Shown here in pieces: positions 6,262 to 14,508 of a DNA stretch of 27,404 nt. The notes beneath the pieces are model-generated. The model was given only the letters and a program-made list of their open reading frames with translations, made no database searches and had not been told where the DNA came from. The position numbers were made by a program, and so were the translations under genes. This DNA comes from Treponema sp. Lineage in GTDB: Bacteria > Spirochaetota > Spirochaetia > Treponematales > Treponemataceae. The first letter of the stretch is position 1; every line of letters begins with the position of its first letter. The stretch spans positions 1 to 27,404 of the forward strand of contig JAEDFX010000022.1 in the NCBI GenBank assembly GCA_016297805.1, given 5' to 3'.

Positions 6262-6918
6262 GGTTTTCAGAATGCAATCAACAATTTTAACAGTCTGATT
6301 TAAGGCTGTCATATCTGTAGGCAATGCAAAAAGACTCCCTACACCACAGTCCGGATTCTGACGTACAGTTTCTTTCTTTGTAGCAACATAAAAATCACGC
6401 TGCTGAATAATAATTCCAGCAATGGCAGTAGCTAAATCCTTCAGTTCTTTATCAGTTTTTTTCTGAATTTTTTCAGCTTTTACAAAAGAAGTGAGAATAT
6501 CTTTTATATCCGAAATTATATTATTATTTTCAGTTTCTACTATATTAAGTGCATCAATATTAAAATATTGTTCTGTTCGAACAAAAACATACATCTGAAA
6601 AAGCGGCTCATTTTCGTACATTTCAAAGAATCTGGTCAGAAGTTTTTTGAAAAATGTTGAAGGAGTGGTCTTTCCATTTGGTATTTGTTCAAGAGATTTT
6701 TCTGGCAAAAATCTTACGGCTTCAATTTCTTTTTTGCAGTGATAAACGGTTGCATCATACATGGCATCCCGGTTTTCAAAGTGATTGTAAAGAGAAGCTT
6801 TTTTTATTTCCAGGCTTTCTGCAATGTCTGCAAGAGATGTGGCACCAGGACTTTTTTCAAAGGCGCTGGTTATGAAGGATTGAATGATTTTTTCCTGAGA
6901 AATATTCTTTTTGCTCAT
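6256..6918 (-). CDS. TetR/AcrR-family transcriptional regulator
   Basis: A 220-residue regulator. The N-terminal third (about 5-55) is the TetR DNA-binding domain: IIQSFITSAFEKS, TSLADIAESLEIKKASLYNHF and the following ENRDAMYDA. The C-terminal part is all-helical and poorly conserved, as expected for the ligand and dimer domain. It is divergent from a long-chain acyl-CoA synthetase, and a perfect inverted repeat lies just upstream of its -10 box. By analogy with FadR-type TetR regulators of fatty-acid activation, it may sense acyl-CoA and repress both genes; this is inference. TATAAT (6928-6923) ends only 4 nt before the ATG, so the mRNA has almost no leader. Confidence 0.88.
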   Translation of the reverse strand: MSKKNISQEKIIQSFITSAFEKSPGATSLADIAESLEIKKASLYNHFENRDAMYDATVYHCKKEIEAVRFLPEKSLEQIPNGKTTPSTFFKKLLTRFFEMYENEPLFQMYVFVRTEQYFNIDALNIVETENNNIISDIKDILTSFVKAEKIQKKTDKELKDLATAIAGIIIQQRDFYVATKKETVRQNPDCGVGSLFALPTDMTALNQTVKIVDCILKTL

Positions 6919-6932
6919 ACATATTATATCGG

Positions 6933-6952
6933 AAACTAACGGGTATTAGTTT
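6933..6952. promoter_or_regulatory. Perfect inverted repeat, probable TetR operator
   Basis: AAACTAA (6933-6939), a 6-nt spacer CGGGTA and TTAGTTT (6946-6952) form an exact 7-bp inverted repeat. It sits just upstream of the TATAAT of the TetR gene. The ACTAA/TTAGT half-sites with central C/G resemble many TetR-family operators. Confidence 0.6.
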
Positions 6953-6983
6953 ATAGAATTAATTAATCCTGCATAAAATCCAC

Positions 6984-7012
6984 TTGAACAGTATATGAAT
7001 TAATTATATACT
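6984..7012 (+). promoter_or_regulatory. Promoter of the acyl-CoA synthetase gene
   Basis: TTGAAC (6984-6989), exactly 17 nt, and TATACT (7007-7012) form a good sigma-70-type promoter with a start near 7019. The -10 box lies in an imperfect palindrome whose arms are GTATAT (6991-6996) and ATATAC (7006-7011), possibly a second regulator site. Confidence 0.6.
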
Positions 7013-7019
7013 CATTTAT

Positions 7020-7047
7020 AATGACATTTTGCACATAAAGTGTCATT
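7020..7047 (+). repeat. Inverted repeat at the start of the acyl-CoA synthetase 5' leader
   Basis: AATGACA (7020-7026) and TGTCATT (7041-7047) are perfect 7-bp arms around a 14-nt loop, immediately before the GAGGAG ribosome site. It could be a protective 5' hairpin in the mRNA or a DNA operator just after the transcription start. Confidence 0.45.
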
Positions 7048-7066
7048 TTGCGAGGAGAAACCTAAT

Positions 7067-8998
7067 ATGGTATTTGAAGAGAATTACACAATCCCTAAAA
7101 TGCTAAAAGATTCTGCTGAAAAGTGGCCAGAATTACCTGCACAGTATTTCCGTCCTAATAGAAATGGTGATTTTCAGCCTGTTTTGTACCGTGAAATGTA
7201 TCAATTCGGTTTGGATTTTGGTGCTGCTTTATTGAATTTAGGAGTAAGACGCGGAGATTTAGTTGGTCTTATTTCTGATAACCGTTGTGAATGGTTGTAT
7301 GCAGATTTAGGAATTATGGGAATTGGCGCTGCCGATGTTCCTCGTGGATGCGATGCAACAGCTATTGATTTGGAAAAGATTTTTGGTATTACAGAAATCA
7401 AATATGTAATCACAGAAAATGGTGCTCAGGTTAATAAAATTGTAGGACTTAAGGATAAAGTTCCTTCAATTCAGACTATTATCGTTTTTGATGAAGATGT
7501 AAAACCTGATGTAATGGAAACAGCAAAAGAAAAGAATATTCAGGTTTTGTTCTATTCACAGGTGTTGAAAGATGGTCAGAAATGGCGTATTGAACATAAA
7601 GGTGAAGTAGAAGCTGAATTTGAAAAGGGAACACAGAAAGATATTGCTACAATCATCTTTACATCTGGTACAACTGGAACTCCAAAAGGTGTACAGCTTA
7701 CACATCAGGGATTCCTTGCTCAGCTTGATGAAATTCCAGAACGTATTTATTTAAATCCTGGTGACAGAGCTTTATCAGTTCTTCCTGTTTGGCACGTATT
7801 TGAACGCGAAGTTGAATATGTAATTTTGATTCAGGGTGCATCACTCTGTTATTCAAAACCAGTTGGATCAATCCTTCTTGCAGACTTTAAGGCAATCAAT
7901 CCACATCTTTTACCATCTGTTCCTCGTGTATTCGAAGCAGTTTATGATGGCGTTACAAAGAAAATGCGTAAGGCTGGTGGAATTGTTCTTGCAATGTTCA
8001 ATTTCTTTGTTGGTGTTGCAAAGGTTCACAAGAGAATGCAGAGAAAGATGTTCAATCAGAATCCTAGCTTTACAAGATATTATCCAGTTCTCTGGTGGAT
8101 TCTTTTTATTATTCCATGGACATTGATGTGGCCTTTATATTGGTTAGGAGATTTAATCGTATTTAGAAAGATTAAAGCAATGTTGGGAACAAGCTTCCGT
8201 GGTGGTATTGCTGGTGGTGGAGCATTCCCTAAGAATATTGATGAATTTTTCTGGTCAATTGGTGTAAATCTTGTAGAAGGTTATGGTTTAACAGAAACTT
8301 CTCCAATCGTTGCAGTACGTCCACTTGCAGCTCCAATTTTCCGTACAATTGGTTCTCCTTTGCGTGGTATTGAAGCTCGTGTTGTTGATCCAGTTGATGG
8401 ATTTGTTCTTGAACGTGGTAAGCAGGGTGTTCTTCAGGTTAAGGGTCCAACAGTAATGAAAGGTTATTATAAGCGTCAGGATTTGACTGACAAAGTAATT
8501 AATCCAGAAGGCTGGTTGGATACTGGTGACTTGGCAATTATGACTATTCACAACGAAATCATCATCAAAGGACGTATTAAGGATACAATCGTTTTGCGCG
8601 GTGGTGAAAACCTTGAGCCTGTACCTATTGAATCTAAGCTTTGTGAATCACGTTATATTAAACAGGCTGTAGTTGTTGGTCAGGATATGCGTTATCTTGG
8701 TGCTTTGATTTTGGTTGATGAAGAAGAAATCAAGAATTACGCTGCTGAGAACGGTATTTCTTACGATACATACGAGGAATTCTTACAGACAGAAGAAGTT
8801 CAGAAATTGTATGAAGGTGAAATTGCAAACCTTATTAGTGCAAAGAATGGCTTCAAGATGTTTGAACGTATTGCTAAATTCCAGCTTATTACAAAACCAT
8901 TTGAAGTTGGTGTAGAACTTTCAGCAAAACAGGAAGTTATGCGCTTCAGAATCAATGAAATCTACAAAGATAAAATTGATATAATGTTCGAAGAATAA
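7067..8998 (+). CDS. Long-chain fatty acid-CoA ligase (AMP-forming)
   Basis: A 643-residue member of the ANL adenylating superfamily, which activates fatty acids with ATP and CoA. Motifs seen: the P-loop-like TIIFTSGTTGTPKGV, LPVWHVFERE, EGYGLTETSP, GWLDTGDLA and KGRIKDTIVLRGGENLEP. The C-terminal ELSAKQEVMRF region holds the probable catalytic Lys. An insertion between about residues 300 and 380, with hydrophobic IPWTLMWPLYWLGDLI, is typical of long-chain (FAA/FadD15-like) enzymes and may contact the membrane. The start at 7067 is chosen for the GAGGAG site 9 nt upstream; the earlier in-frame codon at 7040 lies in the hairpin leader. It is probably controlled by the divergent TetR protein and feeds lipid or polyene metabolism. 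Confidence 0.92.
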   Translation: MVFEENYTIPKMLKDSAEKWPELPAQYFRPNRNGDFQPVLYREMYQFGLDFGAALLNLGVRRGDLVGLISDNRCEWLYADLGIMGIGAADVPRGCDATAIDLEKIFGITEIKYVITENGAQVNKIVGLKDKVPSIQTIIVFDEDVKPDVMETAKEKNIQVLFYSQVLKDGQKWRIEHKGEVEAEFEKGTQKDIATIIFTSGTTGTPKGVQLTHQGFLAQLDEIPERIYLNPGDRALSVLPVWHVFEREVEYVILIQGASLCYSKPVGSILLADFKAINPHLLPSVPRVFEAVYDGVTKKMRKAGGIVLAMFNFFVGVAKVHKRMQRKMFNQNPSFTRYYPVLWWILFIIPWTLMWPLYWLGDLIVFRKIKAMLGTSFRGGIAGGGAFPKNIDEFFWSIGVNLVEGYGLTETSPIVAVRPLAAPIFRTIGSPLRGIEARVVDPVDGFVLERGKQGVLQVKGPTVMKGYYKRQDLTDKVINPEGWLDTGDLAIMTIHNEIIIKGRIKDTIVLRGGENLEPVPIESKLCESRYIKQAVVVGQDMRYLGALILVDEEEIKNYAAENGISYDTYEEFLQTEEVQKLYEGEIANLISAKNGFKMFERIAKFQLITKPFEVGVELSAKQEVMRFRINEIYKDKIDIMFEE

Positions 8999-9025
8999 TT
9001 GATTTTAATTTTATAATGATGTAAG

Positions 9026-9054
9026 GACCGCCTGATGAGGGTGGTCTTTTTTTT
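9026..9054 (+). terminator. Intrinsic terminator after the acyl-CoA synthetase
   Basis: GACCGCC (9026-9032) pairs with the GGTGGTC side (to 9046; one G-U pair), closing a small loop, followed by eight T (9047-9054). It lies 27 nt after the stop codon. Confidence 0.75.
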
Positions 9055-9070
9055 ACTTGTCGAATTTTCT

Positions 9071-9108
9071 GGTACGCCGATGTCAGTCATCAGTGTATCA
9101 CTTTTTTT
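9071..9108 (+). terminator. Second hairpin plus T-tract (repeat copy 1)
   Basis: A 12-bp imperfect stem (9071-9082 with 9088-9099, one C-A mismatch and G-U pairs) around TCAGT is followed by seven T (9102-9108). It is weaker than copy 2. Confidence 0.5.
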
Positions 9109-9123
9109 ACTTGCCGATTCCTT

Positions 9124-9162
9124 GGTACGCTGATGTCAGTCATCGGTGTACCACTTTTTTTT
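9124..9162 (+). terminator. Third hairpin plus T-tract (repeat copy 2)
   Basis: A continuous 12-bp stem (9124-9135 with 9141-9152, two G-U pairs) around the loop TCAGT is followed two bases later by eight T (9155-9162). It is a strong intrinsic terminator. Confidence 0.7.
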
Positions 9163-9201
9163 ACTTGCCGATTCCTTTTAAATTTATTATTTTAAATCCT
9201 A

Positions 9202-9207
9202 TATAAT
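9202..9207 (+). promoter_or_regulatory. -10 box of htpG
   Basis: TATAAT 31 nt before the htpG ATG gives a leader of about 24 nt containing the AGAGGAA ribosome site. No clear -35 and no CIRCE or other heat-shock operator is visible. Confidence 0.45.
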
Positions 9208-9237
9208 TAATACTTGCATTTTTATAGAGGAACACAT

Positions 9238-11205
9238 ATGGCAAAACACGAATTTCAAACAGAAGTAAATCAACTTCTTCAATTATTAATCCATTCACTT
9301 TATTCAAATAAGGACATTTTCCTTCGTGAAATTGTTTCTAACGGTTCTGATGCTTTGGACAAGTTAAAGTATCTTACAGTTTCTGATGATGCATTTAAAT
9401 CAATCAAATTTGAACCAAGAATTGATATTCAGTTTGACGAAGCTGCAAATACTCTTACAGTTCAGGATTCCGGAATCGGTATGAACGAAGAAGACCTTAC
9501 AAACAACTTGGGTACAATCGCTCGTTCTGGAACAAAAGCATTTATGCAGCAGCTTACAACAGAAGCTGCAAAAGATTCAGCATTAATCGGTCAGTTTGGT
9601 GTAGGTTTCTATTCTGCATTTATGGCTGCAAATAAAATTGATGTTTATACTCGCAAGGCTGCAGGTGACGGAAAAATCTGGCACTGGTCTTCTGACGGTA
9701 CAAATTCTTACGACATTGAAGAAGTTGCTTCAGATTCAGTTGTAGCAAAGAAATATGGATTTGATTCAGCTGCAAAAACTGGTTCTGCTATTGAAATGCA
9801 TTTGAATGACGACAGCAAGGAATTTGCAAGTCGCTGGAAGATTGAAGAGCTTATCAAAAAATATTCAGATCATATTGCATTCCCAATTTATCTTCATTAC
9901 GAATCTAAAAAATATGATGATAAAGGAAATGTTACTGCTACAGAAAACAAGGTTGATCAGGTAAACAGCGCTTCTGCTTTGTGGAAGAAGAGCAAGTCTG
10001 AGCTTAAAGCAGAGGATTACAACGAATTCTACAAGACAATCGGTCATGATGGACAGGATCCTTTGCACTATGTTCATACACATGCAGAAGGAACTCAGGA
10101 ATATACAACTTTGTTCTATATTCCACAGACAGCTCCTTTTGATATGTATCAGGCTGATTACAAGAGTGGACTTAAACTTTATGTAAAACGTGTATTTATC
10201 ACAGATGATGACCGCGAACTTTTGCCAGCTTATCTCCGTTTTGTACGCGGTATTATTGATTCTGAAGATTTACCATTGAACGTAAGCCGTGAAATCCTTC
10301 AGCAGAACAGAATTCTTGAAACTATCAAATCATCTTCTGTAAAAAAACTTCTCAGCGAATTCAAAAAGATGGGTGAAGCTGCAGACAAGGCAAAGAAATC
10401 TGAAAATCCTACTGATGATGAAAAGAAAGCTATTGAAAAATGGAACAAATTCGTTGCTGCATTCAATCGTCCAATGAAGGAAGGTTTGTACAGTGATTAT
10501 GCAAACCGAGAAGAAATTGCAGAAATCGTACGTTTCAAATCAACAGATGCTTCTGGAACTGGCGAAAACAATTACACAAGCTTTGCAGATTACGTTCAGC
10601 GTATGAAGCCAGATCAGAAAGCTATCTACTACATCAGCGGAAGCGACGAAAAGAATCTCCGTGCAAATCCACTTTTGAAAGCTTATGTAAACAAAGGCTT
10701 TGAAGTTCTTGTTATGGATGATGATATTGATGACATTGTTATTCCAGGCTTCGGAAAATACAAAGACTTTGAACTTAAAGCTGTAAACCGTTCTGGTGCA
10801 GATGAAGATCTTGGTGGCGACAAAGAAGAAGCTAAAAAGAAGGAAGAAGAATTCAAGCCAGTTGTAGAAAAAATCAAGAATGCACTTGGTGAAAAGGTTA
10901 AGGAAGTTAAGCTTTCTAAGACTTTAAGCGGCGAAAATCCATCTTGTATTGTTGTTGATGAAAACGACCCTTCTTACCAGATGATTCAGATGATGCGTGC
11001 AATGGGACAGGTTGGTCCAGATTTGAAACCAATTCTTGAAGTAAATGGTGAACATCCACTTGTTTCTAAAATCAAGGATGCTGATGATGCAACAGTTGCA
11101 GATATTTCTGAAGTATTGTTCGATCAGGCACTTTTGATTGCAGGCGTAGAATTGAAGGAACCTGCAAACTTTGTTAAGAGTTTGAATAATCTTCTTAGCA
11201 AATAA
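9238..11205 (+). CDS. htpG: Chaperone HtpG (bacterial Hsp90)
   Basis: A 655-residue Hsp90 homologue, a dimeric ATP-driven chaperone of the cytoplasm. The N-terminal GHKL ATPase domain is complete: EFQTEVNQLLQLLIHSLYSN, then NGSDALDKL with the catalytic Glu just before it (REIVSNGSDAL), DSGIGMN, GTIARSGTKAF and IGQFGVGFYSAF. The middle domain has RGIIDSEDLPLNVSREILQQ, with the ATP-sensing Arg. The C-terminal dimerisation region follows, and there is no MEEVD tail, as in bacteria. The start at 9238 is set by AGAGGAA and the standard MAKHEFQTE beginning; the longer frame from 9214 is rejected. It is monocistronic, insulated on both sides by strong terminators. Confidence 0.98.
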   Translation: MAKHEFQTEVNQLLQLLIHSLYSNKDIFLREIVSNGSDALDKLKYLTVSDDAFKSIKFEPRIDIQFDEAANTLTVQDSGIGMNEEDLTNNLGTIARSGTKAFMQQLTTEAAKDSALIGQFGVGFYSAFMAANKIDVYTRKAAGDGKIWHWSSDGTNSYDIEEVASDSVVAKKYGFDSAAKTGSAIEMHLNDDSKEFASRWKIEELIKKYSDHIAFPIYLHYESKKYDDKGNVTATENKVDQVNSASALWKKSKSELKAEDYNEFYKTIGHDGQDPLHYVHTHAEGTQEYTTLFYIPQTAPFDMYQADYKSGLKLYVKRVFITDDDRELLPAYLRFVRGIIDSEDLPLNVSREILQQNRILETIKSSSVKKLLSEFKKMGEAADKAKKSENPTDDEKKAIEKWNKFVAAFNRPMKEGLYSDYANREEIAEIVRFKSTDASGTGENNYTSFADYVQRMKPDQKAIYYISGSDEKNLRANPLLKAYVNKGFEVLVMDDDIDDIVIPGFGKYKDFELKAVNRSGADEDLGGDKEEAKKKEEEFKPVVEKIKNALGEKVKEVKLSKTLSGENPSCIVVDENDPSYQMIQMMRAMGQVGPDLKPILEVNGEHPLVSKIKDADDATVADISEVLFDQALLIAGVELKEPANFVKSLNNLLSK

Positions 11206-11244
11206 TAAGAGTTAAATAAAAAAAAGAATGCTCTTGATTTGAAG

Positions 11245-11288
11245 TGTACCTCAAAAGTTGGAGACAATTTTTGAGGTACATTTTTTTT
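11245..11288 (+). terminator. Intrinsic terminator of htpG
   Basis: TGTACCTCAAAA (11245-11256) pairs perfectly with TTTTGAGGTACA (11269-11280), followed by eight T (11281-11288). It begins 39 nt after the htpG stop. Confidence 0.85.
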
Positions 11289-11317
11289 AATGTAGGATTA
11301 ATTAATCCTACATTAAA
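11286..11317. repeat. Perfect 32-nt palindrome at the 3' end of the caspase gene
   Basis: The sequence from 11286 to 11317 equals its own reverse complement: 16 bp per arm, TTTAATGTAGGATTAA and its mirror, with no spacer. It abuts the caspase stop codon (11318). As minus-strand RNA it is followed by A residues rather than U, so it is not a standard intrinsic terminator for that gene. It may stabilise the 3' end or block read-through. Confidence 0.7.
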
Positions 11318-13711
11318 TTAGAAGTGGAACTTTCCACCAACTGAAAAACTTGTTGAAAGAATAATATCATCATTTTCCAATTTCATATTTGTTGTAAATA
11401 AATTGTATGCAATATCGTTAGAACCTGGCTTAAAGAAATCAAAACATGTAGAAACAAAGAGAGAAGCAAAAGAACTGTTTAATACATTCCAGTTTACACG
11501 AACACTTGAATAGAAATTTTCTTCAAACTTTCTATATGTAGATAAAGTATCCATTTTTGCTTCAAACTCTGGGTAATATGCATAATCAAACCATGCTAAC
11601 TTGAACAGTGATTCAATTTCAAAGCTGAATATTCCTGCAGGAATCTGAGAACCTAGACCTATATAAGAAACACCAGCAATTTTACCATCTTCATTATCAA
11701 ATTCTCTGGCATATCCAAAAATTGTGTACAGCTTCCTTGAACCGCTTTGTAGATAGAAATCAAGCATTCCATTTGTGTTTATTGATGTATTGATATCACT
11801 TAAACCATTGCCTATAAAGTTCAATAAACCAATAGTAATACCGTTATTTTCTTTTGCAATGTTGATTAAACCAATTTGAATACCATCTACAACCGATGCA
11901 ACATTCAATACTCCAGAAATCTGAAGTCCTTTTACTTTTCTAGCAATATTTGTTACCCCAGAAACTTGAGCACCATTTAAGTCTTTACCAATGTTTGCAA
12001 CACCACTAGCCTGGAAACCAGATACATTTCTTGCAAAATTGAATACACCAGCAGCCTGTGCACCTTCAATATTATGAGCAATGTTGAAAACTCCGGAAAG
12101 TTGAGCTCCCTTTAAGTTTTTTGTAATATCAAAAACACCAGCAGCCTGTGCACCACAAATGTTTCCTGAAGATAAATTGAAAACTCCAGCGTATTGTCCA
12201 CCAAAAATAGAACCTTTTGAAATATTGAAAACATCTGAAGCATTAATGCCATAAACATTGTTTGACAAGCTTCCAACAATACCGAACGAAAAATTAACAG
12301 TATCTGAATTTGTATTTACAATAGGGAGTCCTGGTACAAAGAAAACGTTTATACCGAAGAATTTTGAAAAATCTACATCTATATCAAAATAAAAATCTTC
12401 TTCCTCTTCTTCAGATTCTTTATCTTTTGAGTTCTCTTTATCACTGGAAGAAGTTTCTGTTCTTTCGATTATTATTGAAAATTTATGAGCTTTTTTATTC
12501 TTTTTAGTGAGATCATCTATATCTAAGGTTTCTTCCTCTAAATCAGGCAGAGCTTCTGTAGCTTTTTCTGGAACTTCTTCTATAACTTCTTCGGAGTTTT
12601 CAGTTTCTGCTAGTGCTTCAGATTCTTCTGTTGAGTCACCTCTAAGTCGGTTTGATTTTCGTTTGATTGATCCTAAGGAATTCTGATCAAGCACATAAAC
12701 CTGATCTTTTTCCAGAATGAAAGTTCCTTGCTTTGTTGAGTATTCATCAATAATCAAAGCTGAATATTGTCCAACAGGAAGAGCCATGAAGATTGGCTGG
12801 CCGGCGGTTTTATTTATTTCAGAAATTAGTTTGTCATTTGAATCACGAATAATAAATCGACCTTTTGCATCTTTTGAAAGAGAAAGCATTGAGTCAGCAA
12901 TTGTAAGGTCAGATAAAATTAAATCTCCTGAACCAACCAGTGTAATATTGTAGTTAGGATGCTGAGGACCAGCTTTACTTGCTTCAGTTTTAGAAAGAGT
13001 GTCGCTGAAGGCATATGAGTACAGTTCGTTAAGAGTAACTTTGTTATCTCCAGAAGTATCTGCAGCTCCACGAAGACCTGTAATCATTGCGTTTGTAAAA
13101 TAAGAAGATTCAATTTCATCAGATTCTTGAGATGATTCGTTGTCTGAGCTTGAAGAAAGGTAAGCGTGACCTGTAACTACGGATGAATCATCAATGAGGA
13201 AAGGCTTACGTTTCTGTCCACCTTTTGTACGAATGAAGTTACCTGAGTAACAGGAATCAAGAATTACAACGTGAATATCGCTTGGAACTTCTGTAATTGC
13301 TGCTTTCAGTTTGGAATAATCGTATTTTGAATTACCGAGTAATAATGCATTTTCATCAGAGTGACCTGAATAATAGAAAATAAACTCAGAACGTTTTGTC
13401 TGTCCTGATTTTGAATTTATTGCATCTGTAATTTCTTTGAGGGCAGAATCAATATTATCTTTTGTTGGATCAATCAAAATGCGGCTGTTTTCATCTGTAA
13501 CGCCGCCAATTTCTGACATAGCATTTTTAAAAGATAAGGCATCACTTCCTGCATATAAGAGTCTTTCGCGACCTTTTCCACCGTCATTTGCACCAATATA
13601 GATAGCATAACGGTCAACACCGTTTACACTTTCATCAACAATTGTGACAGCATACACTTGGCAAATATTATAAATCAAAAAAACACATAATAAGGTTATA
13701 AACTTTTTCAT
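11318..13711 (-). CDS. Secreted caspase-like (C14) protein with LA_2272-type surface repeats and porin-like C-terminus
   Basis: 797 residues. Residues 1-21 are a signal peptide. A caspase-like domain follows (about 33-260): GANDGGKGRERLLYAG, YYSGHSDE with catalytic His117 and VILDSCYSGNF with catalytic Cys154. DTSGDNKVTLNEL (218-230) looks like an EF-hand calcium loop, and many orthocaspases need calcium. A linker of about 355-440 is strongly acidic. Residues 487-631 are about ten 15-residue repeats of the form G-A-Q-x-x-G-V-F-N-I-A, like the surface repeats of leptospiral LA_2272 proteins. The last 150 residues look beta-strand-rich and end in Phe, as in outer-membrane barrels. I infer an exported protease held at the outer membrane. 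GGAGAAG precedes the ATG, which lies 17 nt after the anti-sigma-like gene. Confidence 0.85.
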   Translation of the reverse strand: MKKFITLLCVFLIYNICQVYAVTIVDESVNGVDRYAIYIGANDGGKGRERLLYAGSDALSFKNAMSEIGGVTDENSRILIDPTKDNIDSALKEITDAINSKSGQTKRSEFIFYYSGHSDENALLLGNSKYDYSKLKAAITEVPSDIHVVILDSCYSGNFIRTKGGQKRKPFLIDDSSVVTGHAYLSSSSDNESSQESDEIESSYFTNAMITGLRGAADTSGDNKVTLNELYSYAFSDTLSKTEASKAGPQHPNYNITLVGSGDLILSDLTIADSMLSLSKDAKGRFIIRDSNDKLISEINKTAGQPIFMALPVGQYSALIIDEYSTKQGTFILEKDQVYVLDQNSLGSIKRKSNRLRGDSTEESEALAETENSEEVIEEVPEKATEALPDLEEETLDIDDLTKKNKKAHKFSIIIERTETSSSDKENSKDKESEEEEEDFYFDIDVDFSKFFGINVFFVPGLPIVNTNSDTVNFSFGIVGSLSNNVYGINASDVFNISKGSIFGGQYAGVFNLSSGNICGAQAAGVFDITKNLKGAQLSGVFNIAHNIEGAQAAGVFNFARNVSGFQASGVANIGKDLNGAQVSGVTNIARKVKGLQISGVLNVASVVDGIQIGLINIAKENNGITIGLLNFIGNGLSDINTSINTNGMLDFYLQSGSRKLYTIFGYAREFDNEDGKIAGVSYIGLGSQIPAGIFSFEIESLFKLAWFDYAYYPEFEAKMDTLSTYRKFEENFYSSVRVNWNVLNSSFASLFVSTCFDFFKPGSNDIAYNLFTTNMKLENDDIILSTSFSVGGKFHF
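11819..12253 (-). repeat. About ten tandem 15-residue repeats within the caspase-like gene
   Basis: The coding region for residues about 487-631 repeats the motif G-(A/F/L)-Q-(A/L/I/V)-(A/S)-G-V-(F/A/T/L)-N-I-A plus four variable residues, at a 45-nt period. Central copies are GAQAAGVFDITKNLK, GAQLSGVFNIAHNIE and GAQAAGVFNFARNVS. The DNA copies have diverged, so the array looks maintained by selection on protein rather than freshly expanded. Confidence 0.85.
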
Positions 13712-13728
13712 AAATAAACTTCTCCAAT

Positions 13729-14508
13729 TTATTTTTCAAGCACAAAGGATATTGCTTCTGTCTTTTTTGGTAAATATTTTAGTGCCTGGATGTATTCAAT
13801 ATTTGTTGGTTCCTTAAGCTTTTTTGTAATATCTTCCAGGCTGAATTCCTGTTTTGAGCTGACCATAATAAAGCATTCATAATCAGGAGCATCATCCAGT
13901 TCATAAGAAAAATCTAGTGGTATCTCGTCTGTTCCATGTTTAAGAACCTCGGCATTCCAGCTGTTTGCAGGGAAGTGTCTTGTAATGCTTCCGTTTCCAT
14001 CAACACTAAAAATCACACCGTAATTATTGCGGCCAGCGGTATATGTAATCTGAATGACATCTCCTTGCGCAGCGGTACTTCCATTTAATAAAGCTTGTAT
14101 TTCATTACCCTTCTGACGATACAAAATAAGATTGGAAGCCTCATCGGAAACTGATATAGAACCTTTTGTTCGTTCTGTAGAATGTGCTGTTTTTGATTTT
14201 ATAGATGTAAGACCTGCAGGTAAAGCAATTGCGGCAACAAAAACAGCAGCTGCGGCATAAGAAGCAATTTTGAACATCTTGAAGTTATTTTTTTTGCTGG
14301 ATTTGACTTCAGAAACAGTTCCAGAAAGCTTTGCCTGAACTGCTTCATGCATGTTTTCCACACTATATTTATTCAGTATCTGGATATTTGAATTTTTTAA
14401 TTCATCTAAAGCTAATTCTATGGATTCTTTTCCGTAAACTGAGTAGTAATCTTCTGCTTTTAATTCTTTTGCGTAGATTTCTTCAATAATTCTACTTGGA
14501 ATTGCCAT
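13729..14508 (-). CDS. Anti-sigma-like membrane protein with a DUF4384-like outer domain
   Basis: 259 residues from the ATG at 14508, chosen for the AGGAGG site 5 nt upstream; a longer frame starts at 14529. The cytoplasmic part (about 1-80) has no zinc-binding H-x3-C-x2-C motif. One hydrophobic helix follows (IASYAAAAVFVAAIALPAGL), then an outer part. There, GDVIQITYTAGRNNYGVIFSVD and GSITRHFPANS match the style of DUF4384 domains, which often accompany caspase and kinase genes. It overlaps the sigma factor gene by 17 nt and precedes the caspase gene, so a role in holding the sigma factor at the inner membrane and sensing the envelope is likely. That role is inferred from position and topology. 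Confidence 0.7.
   Translation of the reverse strand: MAIPSRIIEEIYAKELKAEDYYSVYGKESIELALDELKNSNIQILNKYSVENMHEAVQAKLSGTVSEVKSSKKNNFKMFKIASYAAAAVFVAAIALPAGLTSIKSKTAHSTERTKGSISVSDEASNLILYRQKGNEIQALLNGSTAAQGDVIQITYTAGRNNYGVIFSVDGNGSITRHFPANSWNAEVLKHGTDEIPLDFSYELDDAPDYECFIMVSSKQEFSLEDITKKLKEPTNIEYIQALKYLPKKTEAISFVLEK

Larger units (their letters stand above)
9055..9179 (+). repeat. Tandem direct repeat with embedded terminator hairpins
   Basis: Two imperfect copies of a 46-47 nt unit occupy 9055-9101 and 9109-9154, each starting ACTTGYCGA and ending GTRYMAC, separated by T-tracts. A third, cut-off copy (ACTTGCCGATTCC) begins at 9163. Each full copy contains a GGTACGC-GATG / CATC-GTGTA-C stem around the loop TCAGT. 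The array lies between the first terminator and the htpG promoter. Confidence 0.75.

Noticed and set aside
7020..7047. Riboswitch in the acyl-CoA synthetase leader
   Set aside because: The leader is about 48 nt with one small hairpin and no known aptamer core, too short for a riboswitch.
9214..9237. Upstream in-frame start extending HtpG by 8 residues
   Set aside because: It would include the AGAGGAA ribosome site; the family starts at MAKHEFQTE.
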